64,000 nucleotides of DNA from Pseudokineococcus lusitanus. Its GTDB lineage: Bacteria; Actinomycetota; Actinomycetes; Actinomycetales; Quadrisphaeraceae. Made by a program: the position numbers and the translations under genes. Position 1 is the first letter of the stretch. Every line of letters starts with the position of its first letter. The DNA lies in contig NZ_RJKN01000005.1 of assembly GCF_003751265.1 (NCBI RefSeq), positions 279,806 to 343,805 on the forward strand, in the 5' to 3' direction. Positions 7,879 through 16,682 of this stretch are shown piece after piece. The notes below the pieces were generated by a model. That model searched no databases and was not told where the DNA came from. It saw only the letters and a program-made list of their open reading frames with translations.

Positions 7879-7953
7879 TCCCCCGTGGTCCAACGGCAGG
7901 ACGCCGCTCTTTGGAAGCGTGAGATCGAGGTTCGAGTCCTCGCGGGGGAGCCA
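7879..7953 (+). tRNA. tRNA-Gln (anticodon UUG), CCA encoded
   Basis: The cloverleaf folds by eye. The 7-bp acceptor stem is TCCCCCG/CGGGGGA; the D stem is GTCC/GGAC; the anticodon loop CTTTGGA gives UUG (Gln, CAA); the T arm is CGAGG-TTCGAGT-CCTCG; discriminator G is followed by an encoded CCA. The first anticodon-stem pair looks mismatched. A tRNA-Gln just upstream of glmU is, as far as I recall, common in actinobacteria. Confidence 0.93.
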
Positions 7954-7985
7954 CCCGGGCAGCGGACCGCGCCGTCCGCGGGCGG

Positions 7986-7991
7986 TAGGGT
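7986..7991 (+). promoter_or_regulatory. -10 element upstream of glmU
   Basis: TAGGGT, 75 bp upstream of the glmU start and after the tRNA gene. The same hexamer precedes cysQ, the first TagD-like gene and the first flippase gene in this window, so it looks like the preferred housekeeping -10. Confidence 0.4.
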
Positions 7992-8066
7992 CGCCGCGGT
8001 CCGACGCCGCGACCACGGCCCCGAGGGCCGGTGAGTCCCCGACCCCCGCGCAAGGAGCCCGCTCGC

Positions 8067-9614
8067 GTGAGCAGCACCCGGCCCAGCGCCGTCGTCGTCC
8101 TCGCCGCGGGCGAGGGCACCCGGATGCGATCGGCCACCCCCAAGGTCCTGCACCCGCTCGCCGGCCGCACCCTGCTGGGGCACGCGCTCGCCACGGCCCG
8201 CGGCGCGCACCCGGAGCGCGTCGTCGTCGTCGTGCGGCACGCGCGCGAGCAGGTCGTCGAGGCGGCCCGGGCGGCGGACCCGGACGTCGTCGTCGCCGAC
8301 CAGGACGACGTCCCCGGCACGGGCCGCGCCGTCGTCTGCGCGCTCGACGCCCTCCGGGCCGTCGCGGGCGAGCCGTCCGGCGTCGTCGTCGTCACGTGCG
8401 GGGACACGCCGCTGCTGGGCGCCGCGACCCTCGAGGGCCTCGTCGACGAGCACGTGCGGACCGGCAGCGCCGTGACGCTGCTCACCGCCGTCCTGCCCGA
8501 CGCCACCGGCTACGGCCGGGTGCTGCGCGGCGCCGACGGGGGCGTGGAGCGCGTCGTCGAGCACAAGGACGCGACGGACGACGAGCGCGCGGTCCGCGAG
8601 GTCAACAGCGGCGTCTACGCCTTCGACGCCGCCGTCCTCGTCGACGCCCTCGGCCGCGTCGGCCGCGACAACGCCCAGGGCGAGGTCTACCTCACCGACG
8701 TCGTCGGCATCGCCCGCGCGGACGGCCGTGCCGTCGCCGGGCTGCCGGTCGACGACGTCGCCCAGACCGAGGGCGTCAACGACCGGGTGCAGCTGGCCCG
8801 CGCGGGCGCCGAGCTCAACCGCCGCCTGCTCGAGGGGTGGATGCGGGCGGGCGTCACCGTCGTGGACCCCGCGAGCACCTGGGTCGACGTCGACGTCGAG
8901 CTCGCGCCGGACGTCCGCCTCGAGCCCGAGGTGCAGCTGCGCGGCGGGACGCGCGTGGAGACCGGGGCCGTCGTCGGGCCGTCGACCACGCTCGACCGCT
9001 GCGTCGTCCGCGCCGGCGCCACCGTCGTCCGGACGCACGGCACGGGCGCGGAGGTGGGGGAGGGCGCCAGCGTCGGCCCCTTCAGCTACCTGCGGCCCGG
9101 CACCCGCCTCGGCGCCGACGGCAAGATCGGCGCCTACGTCGAGACGAAGGACGCCGTCATCGGCGCCGGCTCGAAGGTGCCGCACCTGTCCTACGTCGGC
9201 GACGCCGAGATCGGCGTCGGCACCAACGTCGGCGCGGCCACGGTCACCGTCAACTACGACGGGGTCCGCAAGCACCGGACCCGCATCGGCGACCACGTCC
9301 GCATCGGCAGCGACACCATGCTCGTCGCGCCGGTCGCGGTGGGCGACGGCGCCTACACCGCGGCGGGCTCCGTCATCGACGCGGACGTGCCCCCGGGCGC
9401 CATCGGCGTCGCGCGCGCCCGCCAGCGCGTCGTCGAGGGCTGGGTCGAGCGCCGCCGGGCCGGGAGCCCCTCCGCGCTCGCCGCCGCCCGCGCCAGGACC
9501 GCCGGGGACGCCCCGGACGACGACGGGGCGGCCGGCAGCACCGACGGCACCGAGACCACCCGGCCCCCCGCGGGCCGGGACGACACCCACGGCACACCAG
9601 GAGCGCACTCATGA
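8067..9614 (+). CDS. glmU: Bifunctional GlcNAc-1-P uridyltransferase / GlcN-1-P acetyltransferase
   Basis: Predicted 515 aa. The N-terminal nucleotidyltransferase starts with LAAGEGTRM (12-20). The C-terminal half (about 250-460) is a left-handed beta-helix acetyltransferase with hexapeptide repeats. It makes UDP-GlcNAc in two steps, feeding peptidoglycan and probably the polysaccharide locus downstream. I chose the GTG at 8067 because AAGGAG lies 9 nt upstream; an in-frame GTG at 8031 would add an unconserved leader. The last 50 or so residues are a low-complexity Asp/Gly/Thr tail, common in actinobacterial GlmU. It overlaps prs by 4 nt (ATGA). Confidence 0.96.
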   Translation: MSSTRPSAVVVLAAGEGTRMRSATPKVLHPLAGRTLLGHALATARGAHPERVVVVVRHAREQVVEAARAADPDVVVADQDDVPGTGRAVVCALDALRAVAGEPSGVVVVTCGDTPLLGAATLEGLVDEHVRTGSAVTLLTAVLPDATGYGRVLRGADGGVERVVEHKDATDDERAVREVNSGVYAFDAAVLVDALGRVGRDNAQGEVYLTDVVGIARADGRAVAGLPVDDVAQTEGVNDRVQLARAGAELNRRLLEGWMRAGVTVVDPASTWVDVDVELAPDVRLEPEVQLRGGTRVETGAVVGPSTTLDRCVVRAGATVVRTHGTGAEVGEGASVGPFSYLRPGTRLGADGKIGAYVETKDAVIGAGSKVPHLSYVGDAEIGVGTNVGAATVTVNYDGVRKHRTRIGDHVRIGSDTMLVAPVAVGDGAYTAAGSVIDADVPPGAIGVARARQRVVEGWVERRRAGSPSALAAARARTAGDAPDDDGAAGSTDGTETTRPPAGRDDTHGTPGAHS

Positions 9615-10588
9615 CGGGCATCAGGGCGACCGGCGAGAAGCGTCTGGTCCTCGTCAGCGGACGGGCGCACCCGGCGCTGGCGGAGGAGGTGGCCGAGCAC
9701 CTGGGCGTCGAGCTCGTCCCGACGTCGGCGTACGACTTCGCCAACGGCGAGATCTACGTGCGCTTCGGGGAGTCGGTGCGCGGGGCGGACGCCTTCGTCC
9801 TCCAGAGCCACACGGCGCCGATCAACCAGTGGCTCATGGAGCAGCTGCTCATGGTCGACGCCCTCAAGCGCGCCTCGGCCAAGCGCACGACCGTCGTGGC
9901 GCCGTTCTTCCCGTACGCCCGGCAGGACAAGAAGCACCGCGGCCGCGAGCCGATCTCCTCGCGCCTCGTCTCGGACATGTTCAAGACGGCGGGCGCCAAC
10001 CGCCTCATGAGCGTCGACCTGCACACGGCCCAGATCCAGGGCTTCTTCGACGGGCCCGTCGACCACCTCTGGGCCATGCCGCTGCTGGCCGACCACATCG
10101 CCTCGCGGGTCGACCGCGAGCAGCTCACCGTCGTCTCGCCCGACGCCGGCCGCGTGCGCCTGGCCGACCAGTGGTCGGACCGCCTCGGCGCCCCGCTGGC
10201 CATCATCCACAAGCGGCGCGACCCCACGGTGCCGAACCAGGTCAAGGTGCACGAGCTCGTCGGCGAGGTCGAGGGCCGCACCTGCGTGCTCGTCGACGAC
10301 ATGATCGACACCGGCGGGACGATCGTGCAGGCCGCCGAGGCCCTCGTCGAGAACGGCGCCGCGCAGGTCCTCGTGGCGGCGACGCACGCCGTCCTCTCGG
10401 GGCCCGCGGCGGAGCGGCTGCGCGACAGCCCGGTCGCCGAGCTCGTGACGACGAACACGCTGCCGATCCCCGACGAGCGCCGCTTCCCCCAGCTCACCGA
10501 GCTGTCCATCGCGCCGCTGCTGGCCCGCGCCATCCGCGCGGTCTTCGACGAGGGCTCGGTCACGAGCCTCTTCGACGGCAACAGCTGA
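9611..10588 (+). CDS. prs: Ribose-phosphate pyrophosphokinase
   Basis: Predicted 325 aa, normal length. It has the catalytic flexible-loop region FPYARQDKKHRGREPI, the SVDLHTAQIQGFF segment and the PRPP-binding loop VLVDDMIDTGGTIV. It makes PRPP from ribose 5-phosphate and ATP for nucleotide, His and Trp synthesis. It is translationally coupled to glmU; this pairing is typical of actinobacteria. Confidence 0.97.
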   Translation: MTGIRATGEKRLVLVSGRAHPALAEEVAEHLGVELVPTSAYDFANGEIYVRFGESVRGADAFVLQSHTAPINQWLMEQLLMVDALKRASAKRTTVVAPFFPYARQDKKHRGREPISSRLVSDMFKTAGANRLMSVDLHTAQIQGFFDGPVDHLWAMPLLADHIASRVDREQLTVVSPDAGRVRLADQWSDRLGAPLAIIHKRRDPTVPNQVKVHELVGEVEGRTCVLVDDMIDTGGTIVQAAEALVENGAAQVLVAATHAVLSGPAAERLRDSPVAELVTTNTLPIPDERRFPQLTELSIAPLLARAIRAVFDEGSVTSLFDGNS

Positions 10589-10604
10589 GCGGGGCGGAGC
10601 AGCA

Positions 10605-11069
10605 GTGCGGCTGACCGCCAAGACCGACTACGCCCTGAGGGCGGTGTGCCAGCTCGCGTCCCGCCCCGGCGGGGCCACGAGCGACCGCATCTCCGAGGCG
10701 GAGGGCATCCCGCAGCGCTTCCTCGAGGCGATCCTGCGGGACCTGCGGCGCGCCGGGCTCGTGACGAGCCGGCGCGGCCCCGACGGCGGGCACGCGCTCG
10801 CCGTCGACGCCGAGACGCTCACCGTCGCGGACGTCATCCGCGCCATCGACGGTCCGCTCGCGCTCGTGCGCAACCTGCGCCCCGAGCAGCTCGACTACCG
10901 CGGAGCCTCGACGGCCCTGCAGGACGTCTGGGTGGCGCTGCGGGCGGGCGAGCGGGCGATCCTCGAGGCGACGACCGTCGCCATGGTCGTGCGCGACGAG
11001 CTGCCCGAGGTCGTCCTCGACCGCCTGCCGGAGCGGCGTCCGCCGTACGAGATCGGCCTCGACATCTGA
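10605..11069 (+). CDS. Rrf2-family transcriptional regulator without Fe-S cysteines
   Basis: Predicted 154 aa. The N-terminal winged HTH is typical (MRLTAKTDYALRAVCQLA, RFLEAILRDLRRAGLV, then the RRGPDGGH wing). The three clustered cysteines that hold the Fe-S cluster in IscR/NsrR/RsrR are absent; only Cys15 is present. It therefore resembles the cofactor-free CymR branch, which controls sulfur metabolism in Bacillus. The next gene encodes a TauE-type sulfur-anion exporter and PAPS genes lie about 5 kb away, so a sulfur-linked role is plausible but inferred. It starts 16 bp after prs and ends at a strong terminator. Confidence 0.88.
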   Translation: MRLTAKTDYALRAVCQLASRPGGATSDRISEAEGIPQRFLEAILRDLRRAGLVTSRRGPDGGHALAVDAETLTVADVIRAIDGPLALVRNLRPEQLDYRGASTALQDVWVALRAGERAILEATTVAMVVRDELPEVVLDRLPERRPPYEIGLDI

Positions 11070-11090
11070 CCTGCCGCACCGGGACCCCGA

Positions 11091-11125
11091 GGGCCCGTCG
11101 TCCCGCATGCCGGGACGGCGGGCCC
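11091..11125 (+). terminator. Strong GC hairpin after the rrf2 gene
   Basis: A 15-bp stem with one mismatch (GGGCCCG.. / ..CGGGCCC) around a 5-nt loop, followed by a short TTCCCC tract, 22 bp after the Rrf2 stop codon. It should end the glmU-prs-rrf2 transcript. Confidence 0.75.
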
Positions 11126-11206
11126 TTCCCCTTGTGCACCACCCCGTCGGGGGAGTGAGGTACGTCTCGTTCCCGAGTGTTCTGGTCGACAAAGTGGAGT
11201 GACGAC

Positions 11207-12127
11207 GTGCGCGGATGGATCGTCCTGGCCCTCGTGGGCCTCGCGGCGCAGCTGGTCGACGGCAGCCTCGGCATGGCCTACGGCGTCACCTCGACGACGC
11301 TGCTCATCGCGACCGGCACCTCGCCGGCCCTCGCCTCGGCGTCGGTGCACCTCGCCGAGATCGGGACGACGCTCGCGTCGGGCGCCTCGCACTGGAAGTT
11401 CGGCAACGTCGACTGGAAGATCGTCGGCCGGCTGGCGATCCCCGGCGGCGTGGGCGCCTTCCTCGGGGCCACCGTCCTGTCGCGGCTGTCGACGGAGTCC
11501 GCGGCCCCCTACATGGCGGGCGTGCTGCTGGCGCTCGGCGTCTACGTGGCGATCCGCTTCTCCACCGGCTCGCTGCAGCGGCGCCCGGGCAAGGTCCGCT
11601 CGCGCTTCCTGCTGCCCGTCGGCCTCTTCGGCGGCTTCCTCGACGCCAGCGGCGGTGGCGGCTGGGGCCCCGTGGCCACGCCCGCCCTCCTCACCACCGG
11701 CAAGGTCGAGCCGCGCAAGGTCGTCGGCACCGTCGACACCTCGGAGTTCGTCGTGGCCGTCTCGGCCAGCGTCGGCTTCCTGCTCGGCCTCGGCTCCGAG
11801 GCGCTCGACCCGATGATCGTCTCGGCCCTGCTCGTGGGCGGCGTCATCGCCGCCCCGGTGGCCGCCTTCATCGTCCGGTACATGCCCGCCCGCGTGCTCG
11901 GCGCCGCGGTGGGCGGCCTCATCATCCTCACCAACTCGCGGACGCTCCTGCGCACCTTCGACGTCGAGGCGACGGCCGGCCCGGTCGTCTACCCGCTGCT
12001 CGCCCTCCTGTGGGTGGCCGCGATCGTCTACACGGTGCGGCGCCACCGCCGCGAGAAGGCCGCCGGCGTCGACGGCTGGAAGGCCGCGCCGGAGGACGAG
12101 CGCGAGCTCGAGCCCGCCGCGCGCTGA
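11207..12127 (+). CDS. TauE/SafE-family membrane exporter (sulfite/organosulfonate type)
   Basis: Predicted 306 aa, with about eight hydrophobic segments and the glycine-rich repeats of the TauE/SafE (DUF81) fold, for example the N-terminal [10 protein letters not shown] and [14 protein letters not shown] at the start of the second half. Family members export sulfite, sulfoacetate or related anions. I chose the GTG at 11207 (GGAG 7 nt upstream) over the GTG at 11177. It follows the cysteine-poor Rrf2 regulator, which may control it. A perfect 17-bp hairpin closes the gene. Confidence 0.85.
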   Translation: MRGWIVLALVGLAAQLVDGSLGMAYGVTSTTLLIATGTSPALASASVHLAEIGTTLASGASHWKFGNVDWKIVGRLAIPGGVGAFLGATVLSRLSTESAAPYMAGVLLALGVYVAIRFSTGSLQRRPGKVRSRFLLPVGLFGGFLDASGGGGWGPVATPALLTTGKVEPRKVVGTVDTSEFVVAVSASVGFLLGLGSEALDPMIVSALLVGGVIAAPVAAFIVRYMPARVLGAAVGGLIILTNSRTLLRTFDVEATAGPVVYPLLALLWVAAIVYTVRRHRREKAAGVDGWKAAPEDERELEPAAR

Positions 12128-12153
12128 CACCCGCCCCGCCCGGGGCGCACGAC

Positions 12154-12187
12154 CGACGGGCCGGTCCCCCGGGGGACCGGCCCGTCG
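12154..12187 (+). terminator. Perfect 17-bp hairpin after the TauE gene
   Basis: Positions 12154-12170 and 12171-12187 are exact reverse complements, a 34-bp palindrome 27 bp after the stop codon. It separates the exporter from the L25 gene. Confidence 0.75.
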
Positions 12188-12250
12188 GCGCGCCACCGGG
12201 CGGGCGCCGGCCGCGTGGTCGGCCCGGTGGGGCCGTGGCCGCGGGGCGGC

Positions 12251-12256
12251 TATGCT
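12251..12256 (+). promoter_or_regulatory. Candidate -10 for the L25 gene
   Basis: TATGCT, about 170 bp before the L25 start, is the best sigma70-like hexamer in the gap. If it is used, the mRNA has a leader of roughly 165 nt. No riboswitch or L25-binding fold was recognised in that leader. Confidence 0.35.
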
Positions 12257-12427
12257 CCTGCGGTTGCCTCGGCGAGGGAGGCGTGCCGGCCGTGCCGGAC
12301 GCCCCCGCACTCGACGCGGTGGTCGCGGCGCCCCGGCGCCCGCGGGCCGTCCGCGCGGGTCGTCGCAGGCCCGGCCGAGGGCCGACCACCGCAGCAGAGC
12401 CACCCCGAGCGACACAGGAGCACCCCC

Positions 12428-13096
12428 ATGGCCGACGAGATCCACCTCAGCGCCGAGACGCGCACCGAGTTCGGCAAGGGCGCCGCCCGCCGCATCCGCC
12501 GGGCCAGCAAGATCCCCGCCGTCGTCTACGGCCACGGCGAGGACCCGCGCCACGTCACCCTCCCCGGCCACCAGACGATGCTCGCCGTCAAGCGCGAGAA
12601 CGCCGTCCTCACGCTGGACGTCGAGGGCACCGAGGTCCTCGCCCTCGTCAAGGACGTGCAGCGCGAGCCCCGCCGCCGCGAGATCGAGCACGTGGACCTC
12701 GTCCTCGTGCGCCGCGGCGAGAAGGTCGAGGTGGAGATCGCCGTCCACGTCGACGGCGAGCCCGCGCCGGAGACCGTCGTCACCGTCGAGTACCAGACGC
12801 TCACCCTCGAGGTCGACGCCCTGCGCATCCCCGAGGGCGTCACCGTGTCCGTCGAGGGCGCCGAGCCCGGCACCCAGGTCCTCGCCGGCCAGGTGTCCCT
12901 GCCCCGGGGCGCGACCCTCGTCACCGACCCCGAGACGCTCGTCGTCAACGTGGCCGCGGCCCGCACGGCCGAGGACCTCGAGGCCGACCTCGCCGAGGCC
13001 GAGAGCGAGCTCGGCATCGAGCGCGACGAGTCCGACGCCGACGCCGAGGCCGCCGCGGAGGACGCCCCGGCGGCCCCCGCCGCCGACGAGTCCTGA
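12428..13096 (+). CDS. rplY: 50S ribosomal protein L25/general stress protein Ctc
   Basis: Predicted 222 aa with an AGGAG ribosome site 7 nt before the ATG. The N-terminal L25 domain (1-95, with [10 protein letters not shown] and PAVVYG motifs) binds 5S rRNA. The following TL5/CTC domain (about 96-185) gives the long form. A 35-residue Asp/Glu/Ala-rich tail ends the protein. It is followed 9 bp later by pth, the usual partner. Confidence 0.95.
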   Translation: MADEIHLSAETRTEFGKGAARRIRRASKIPAVVYGHGEDPRHVTLPGHQTMLAVKRENAVLTLDVEGTEVLALVKDVQREPRRREIEHVDLVLVRRGEKVEVEIAVHVDGEPAPETVVTVEYQTLTLEVDALRIPEGVTVSVEGAEPGTQVLAGQVSLPRGATLVTDPETLVVNVAAARTAEDLEADLAEAESELGIERDESDADAEAAAEDAPAAPAADES

Positions 13097-13104
13097 GGCC
13101 CGCG

Positions 13105-13767
13105 GTGCGCGCGAGCGCACCGGGGCCCGTGCCCGACAGCCAGGGCCCCTCCGCCGCGGCGGAGGGGCCCTGGCTCGTCGTCGGGCTCGGCAACCCCGGT
13201 CCCGAGTACGCCGCGACCCGGCACAACGTCGGCCAGATGGTCCTCGACGTCCTCGCGGCGCGCGGCGGCGCCACCTTCCGCTCGGCGCGCGGCGCCGGCG
13301 GGGCGAAGGCCGCCGTGGCGCAGGTCCGGCTCGGCGTGCTCCCGGGCGGCCGGCCCGGCCCCGCCGTCGTCCTCGGCAAGCCGTCGTCCTACATGAACCT
13401 GTCCGGCGGTCCCGTCGCCGCCCTGGCGCGCTTCCACTCGGTGCCGCCGGGGCGCGTGGCCGTCGTCCACGACGAGCTGGACCTCCCCGGCGACGTCGTC
13501 CGCCTCAAGCGGGGCGGTGGCGAGGGCGGCCACAACGGCCTGCGCGACATCTCCAAGGCGCTCGGCACGCGCGACTACGTCCGGGTCCGCGTCGGCATCG
13601 ACCGCCCGCCCGGCCGCCAGGACCCGGCCGACTACGTGCTGCGGCCCTTCGGCACGGCCGAGCGCCGGGACCTGCCGGTGCTGCTCGAGGAGGCGGCCGA
13701 CGCCGTCGAGCTCCTCGTCCTCCACGGGCTCGAGGCGGCGCAGCAGCAGGTGCACGCCCCGCGCTGA
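13105..13767 (+). CDS. pth: Peptidyl-tRNA hydrolase
   Basis: Predicted 220 aa. Catalytic His40 lies in the [15 protein letters not shown] region. MNLSGG, the HDELDLP Asp and GGHNGLRDI complete the Pth active site. It releases peptides from prematurely dropped peptidyl-tRNA. Of the possible starts I chose the GTG at 13105 (GAGG 6 nt upstream); an in-frame GTG at 13129 would shorten it by 8 residues. A perfect 34-bp palindrome (13140-13173) lies inside the first 23 codons, so either start places a very strong hairpin in the early coding region. Confidence 0.93.
   Translation: MRASAPGPVPDSQGPSAAAEGPWLVVGLGNPGPEYAATRHNVGQMVLDVLAARGGATFRSARGAGGAKAAVAQVRLGVLPGGRPGPAVVLGKPSSYMNLSGGPVAALARFHSVPPGRVAVVHDELDLPGDVVRLKRGGGEGGHNGLRDISKALGTRDYVRVRVGIDRPPGRQDPADYVLRPFGTAERRDLPVLLEEAADAVELLVLHGLEAAQQQVHAPR
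13140..13173 (+). terminator. Perfect 34-bp palindrome inside the 5' end of pth
   Basis: Each 17-nt half is the exact reverse complement of the other, beginning 44 bp after the L25 stop codon. It looks like the terminator of the L25 gene but is translated as part of the Pth N-terminus. It may attenuate read-through into pth. Confidence 0.6.
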
Positions 13768-13772
13768 CGCGG

Positions 13773-13799
13773 CACCGGCCCCGCACCGCGGGGCCGGTG
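13773..13799 (+). terminator. Hairpin terminator after pth
   Basis: An 11-bp perfect stem (CACCGGCCCCG / CGGGGCCGGTG) with a 5-nt loop, 5 bp after the pth stop. Confidence 0.75.
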
Positions 13800-13812
13800 T
13801 CACGCACGGTGA

Positions 13813-13832
13813 CCCGCGACCGACGTCGCGGG
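13813..13832. promoter_or_regulatory. Inverted repeat upstream of the initiating sugar transferase
   Basis: CCCGCGA and TCGCGGG arms, 6 nt apart, about 170 bp upstream of the first polysaccharide gene. A -10-like TACGGT at 13959-13964 lies closer to the start. A possible operator, weakly supported. Confidence 0.3.
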
Positions 13833-13998
13833 ACCTATGTCCGGCTCGGGCGGAAGGTCCCGCTCCCGCCCCGGGGCCCGCGTCACCGGGACGGTCCGGC
13901 GCTGGCCCGAGCGGGTGGTGGTCTCCCGGAACCCTGCCCACCGCCCGTCACCGCCGCGTACGGTCGGCGGGCCGGTGAGGGACGTGGGAGAGGGACGG

Positions 13999-15654
13999 AT
14001 GAGCGCAGCGACCGAGGACGGGGCCCTCGCGGGGATCGGCCTGCCGGGCAGCACCTCTGCCGACGTGGTCCCCGAGGCCGCCCCGGGCGCGCTGCGCGTC
14101 CCCGGCGCCCGCGTCGCCGGCGACGACGAGGTCGCCGCGGAGCGCCGCGGCCACGCCGCCGTCGACCGCCGACCCTGGACCGACCGCACGCCCTTCGAGC
14201 GCGACGGCTCCTGCCCCGACGAGGTCGCCCGCGCGGCGGCCCGCCGGCGGTCCGCCTGGACCACCCCCCTCGTGCGCCGCGCGCTGCTCGGCGACGGCCT
14301 CGTCGCCGGCGTCGTCGTCGCGGCCACCGTCGTGTCCCTGCGTGCCGTCGGCACCGACGTGGAGGCGCACGCCGTGGCCCTCGCGGGGCTGCTCGCCGCG
14401 GCCGTCTGGGTCGGGGCGCTCGGCGCGCTGCGCGGCTACGAGTGGAGGCGCCTCGGCGACGGGGTCGAGGAGTTCTCCAGCGTCCTGCGCGCCGCCGTGG
14501 CGGTCGTGGCGGGGCTCGGCGTCGTCGCCTTCAGCCTCCAGCTCCTGCTCCCGCGCCGGCTCGTCCTCGTGGCGGTCCCGCTCGTCGCGCTGCTCACCTG
14601 CTGGCACCGCTACCGCCTGCGCCACCACCTGCGGACCTCGCGGGCCCGGGGCGACGTGCCCGCGCTGCGCACCCTCGTCGTCGGCGACGCCTCGAGCGTC
14701 ACGGAGATGCTCGGCGACCTGCGGCGCAGCCAGGGCCACGCCATGTCCGTCGTCGGCGTCTGCACGCCGGACCCCGCCTCCTGGGAGGGCGGGGCCGACG
14801 GCTCCGGCCCGGCCGCCGTCGGCGCCGTGGCCACCGTGCCGCAGGCGGTCGTCGACCACGACGTCGACGTCGTCGTCGTGGTCGGGTCCCACCTGTCCGG
14901 CGGGGCGCTCCGGCGCCTGTCGTGGGCCCTCGAGAGCACGGGGGCCGACCTCGTCGTCGCCCCGGGCCTCGTCGAGGTGACGGGCCCCGCGCTGCAGCTG
15001 CGGCCGGCCGCCGGCCTGTCGCTCCTCCACGTCGAGCGCCCCTCGGCGCGCTCCGGCCGCATGCTCGGCAAGACCGTGCTGGACCGGGTCCTCGGCAGCG
15101 CGCTGCTGCTCGCCGCCTCGCCGGTCCTGCTCGGGGCCGCCCTGGCCGTGCGGGTGACGACCCGTGGTCCCGCCTTCTACGCCCAGGAGCGCGTCGGCGT
15201 CGACGGCAGCACCTTCACGATGTACAAGCTGCGCACCATGGTCGTGGGCGCCGACTCGATGGTCGACGACCTCGTGGCGCTCAGCGACCGCGACGGCCTC
15301 ATGTTCAAGATGCGCTCCGACCCCCGGGTGACCCCGGTGGGCAAGGTCCTGCGCCGGCTCTCCCTCGACGAGCTGCCCCAGCTGTGGAACGTCGTCCGCG
15401 GCGACATGTCGCTCGTCGGGCCGCGGCCCCCGCTGCCGCGCGAGTACGACGGCTACCACGACTCCGTGCACCTGCGCCTGCGCGTGCGCCCCGGCATCAC
15501 GGGCCTGTGGCAGGTCAGCGGCCGCGCGGACCTGTCGTGGGAGGAGTCGATGCGGCTGGACCTGCGCTACGTCGACAACTGGTCGATCGCCATGGACCTC
15601 CAGATCCTCTGGAAGACCGGCCGGGCCGTGCTGGGGCGCTCGGGCGCCTACTGA
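13999..15654 (+). CDS. Polyisoprenyl-phosphate hexose-1-phosphate transferase (WbaP/CpsE-like), initiates the polysaccharide repeat
   Basis: Predicted 551 aa. After a polar 90-residue N-terminus come four hydrophobic helices (about 95-205), a CoA-binding-like Rossmann domain (about 220-335) and the phosphoglycosyltransferase domain (about 350-551). The last carries YKLRTM, LRRLSLDELPQLWNVV, SLVGPRP and RPGITGLWQVSGR. It transfers a sugar phosphate from a nucleotide sugar to undecaprenyl phosphate and is the only initiator in the window, so it probably serves the whole polysaccharide locus. The ATG at 13999 follows a GGGAGAGGG ribosome site. Confidence 0.92.
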   Translation: MSAATEDGALAGIGLPGSTSADVVPEAAPGALRVPGARVAGDDEVAAERRGHAAVDRRPWTDRTPFERDGSCPDEVARAAARRRSAWTTPLVRRALLGDGLVAGVVVAATVVSLRAVGTDVEAHAVALAGLLAAAVWVGALGALRGYEWRRLGDGVEEFSSVLRAAVAVVAGLGVVAFSLQLLLPRRLVLVAVPLVALLTCWHRYRLRHHLRTSRARGDVPALRTLVVGDASSVTEMLGDLRRSQGHAMSVVGVCTPDPASWEGGADGSGPAAVGAVATVPQAVVDHDVDVVVVVGSHLSGGALRRLSWALESTGADLVVAPGLVEVTGPALQLRPAAGLSLLHVERPSARSGRMLGKTVLDRVLGSALLLAASPVLLGAALAVRVTTRGPAFYAQERVGVDGSTFTMYKLRTMVVGADSMVDDLVALSDRDGLMFKMRSDPRVTPVGKVLRRLSLDELPQLWNVVRGDMSLVGPRPPLPREYDGYHDSVHLRLRVRPGITGLWQVSGRADLSWEESMRLDLRYVDNWSIAMDLQILWKTGRAVLGRSGAY

Positions 15655-15785
15655 CCCGGGCGGTGCCGCGCCGGCGCGGCCGTGGACGGGCGCGCCGCGG
15701 CGGCGCGCGGTACTGGCAGGGTGCCCCCGGGCGCGAGCGCGCCCCCGGTCGCCCGCTCGACTCCCGACCGTCCCGGTCGGGTGAG

Positions 15786-15791
15786 TAGGGT
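15786..15791 (+). promoter_or_regulatory. -10 element of the cysQ-cysD-cysN operon
   Basis: TAGGGT, 54 bp before the cysQ start, in a gap of about 190 bp after the sugar transferase gene. Confidence 0.4.
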
Positions 15792-15845
15792 CCGGGCAGC
15801 AGCAGCCGTCCGCCGGGTCGTCCGGCCGTGCGCCCGAGGAGCCCC

Positions 15846-16682
15846 ATGCCCGGCAGTCCCGACGCCGCCCTGGCCCGCGCCGTCGCCGAGGAGGCCGGCG
15901 CCGCGCTGCTGGCCCTGCGCGCGGAGATGCTCGCCGCCGGCGCCGAGCCGGCCGCGCTGCGGGCCGCGGGCGACCGCCGGTCGCAGGAGGTCATCGCGGC
16001 CCGGCTCGCCGCCGAGCGCCCCGACGACGCCGTCCTGTCCGAGGAGGCGGCCGACGACCCGGCCCGGCTGACCGCCCGCCGCGTCTGGGTCGTCGACCCG
16101 CTCGACGGCACGCGGGAGTACGGCGAGGCGGCGCCGTCCGCGGACGCGCCGGCGGGGCGCACCGACTGGGCCGTGCACGTGGCCCTGTGGGAGGACGGCG
16201 ACCTCGTCGCCGGGGCCGTCGCGCTGCCCGCCCGGGGGCTCGTCCACACGAGCGACCCCGCGCCCGCCCGGCCCTCGGGCGACCCGCCGGTCCTCCGGCT
16301 CGCCGTCAGCCGCTCCCGCCCGCCCGCCTTCGTCACGCGGCTCGCCGACGAGCTGGGCGCCGAGCTCGTGCCCATGGGGTCCGCCGGCGTCAAGGCGACC
16401 GCCGTCCTGCGCGACGAGGTCGACGCGTACGTCCACGCCGGCGGCCAGTACGAGTGGGACTCGGCGGCCCCGGTCGCCGTCGCCCGGGCCGCCGGGCTGC
16501 GGACGAGCCGCGTCGACGGCTCCCCGCTGCGCTACAACCGACCCGACCCGCTGCTGCCCGACCTCGTGGTGGCACGCCCGGAGGTGGCCGACGTCGTGCT
16601 CGCGGCGCTGGCCCGCCTCGCCCCCCGGGCGGGGGCCGCTGCGGCCGCCGCCCCCGAGCACCCCGCGGAGGCACCGCGATGA
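15846..16682 (+). CDS. cysQ: 3'(2'),5'-bisphosphate nucleotidase (CysQ, inositol-monophosphatase superfamily)
   Basis: Predicted 278 aa. The Mg-binding motif DPLDGT (84-89, followed by REY) and the C-terminal motif YEWDSAAPVAVARAAG mark the FIG/inositol monophosphatase fold; the TREY variant is typical of CysQ. It hydrolyses 3'-phosphoadenosine 5'-phosphate (PAP), the by-product of sulfotransferases and PAPS reductase, or PAPS itself. The ATG at 15846 has a GAGGAG-type site upstream; a GTG at 15828 is the alternative. Its stop overlaps the cysD start (ATGA), so PAP removal and APS synthesis are co-expressed. Confidence 0.9.
   Translation: MPGSPDAALARAVAEEAGAALLALRAEMLAAGAEPAALRAAGDRRSQEVIAARLAAERPDDAVLSEEAADDPARLTARRVWVVDPLDGTREYGEAAPSADAPAGRTDWAVHVALWEDGDLVAGAVALPARGLVHTSDPAPARPSGDPPVLRLAVSRSRPPAFVTRLADELGAELVPMGSAGVKATAVLRDEVDAYVHAGGQYEWDSAAPVAVARAAGLRTSRVDGSPLRYNRPDPLLPDLVVARPEVADVVLAALARLAPRAGAAAAAAPEHPAEAPR

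Noticed and set aside
12257..12427. Riboswitch or ribosomal-protein leader before L25
   Set aside because: No recognisable conserved fold could be drawn; only a candidate -10 and a good ribosome site are visible.
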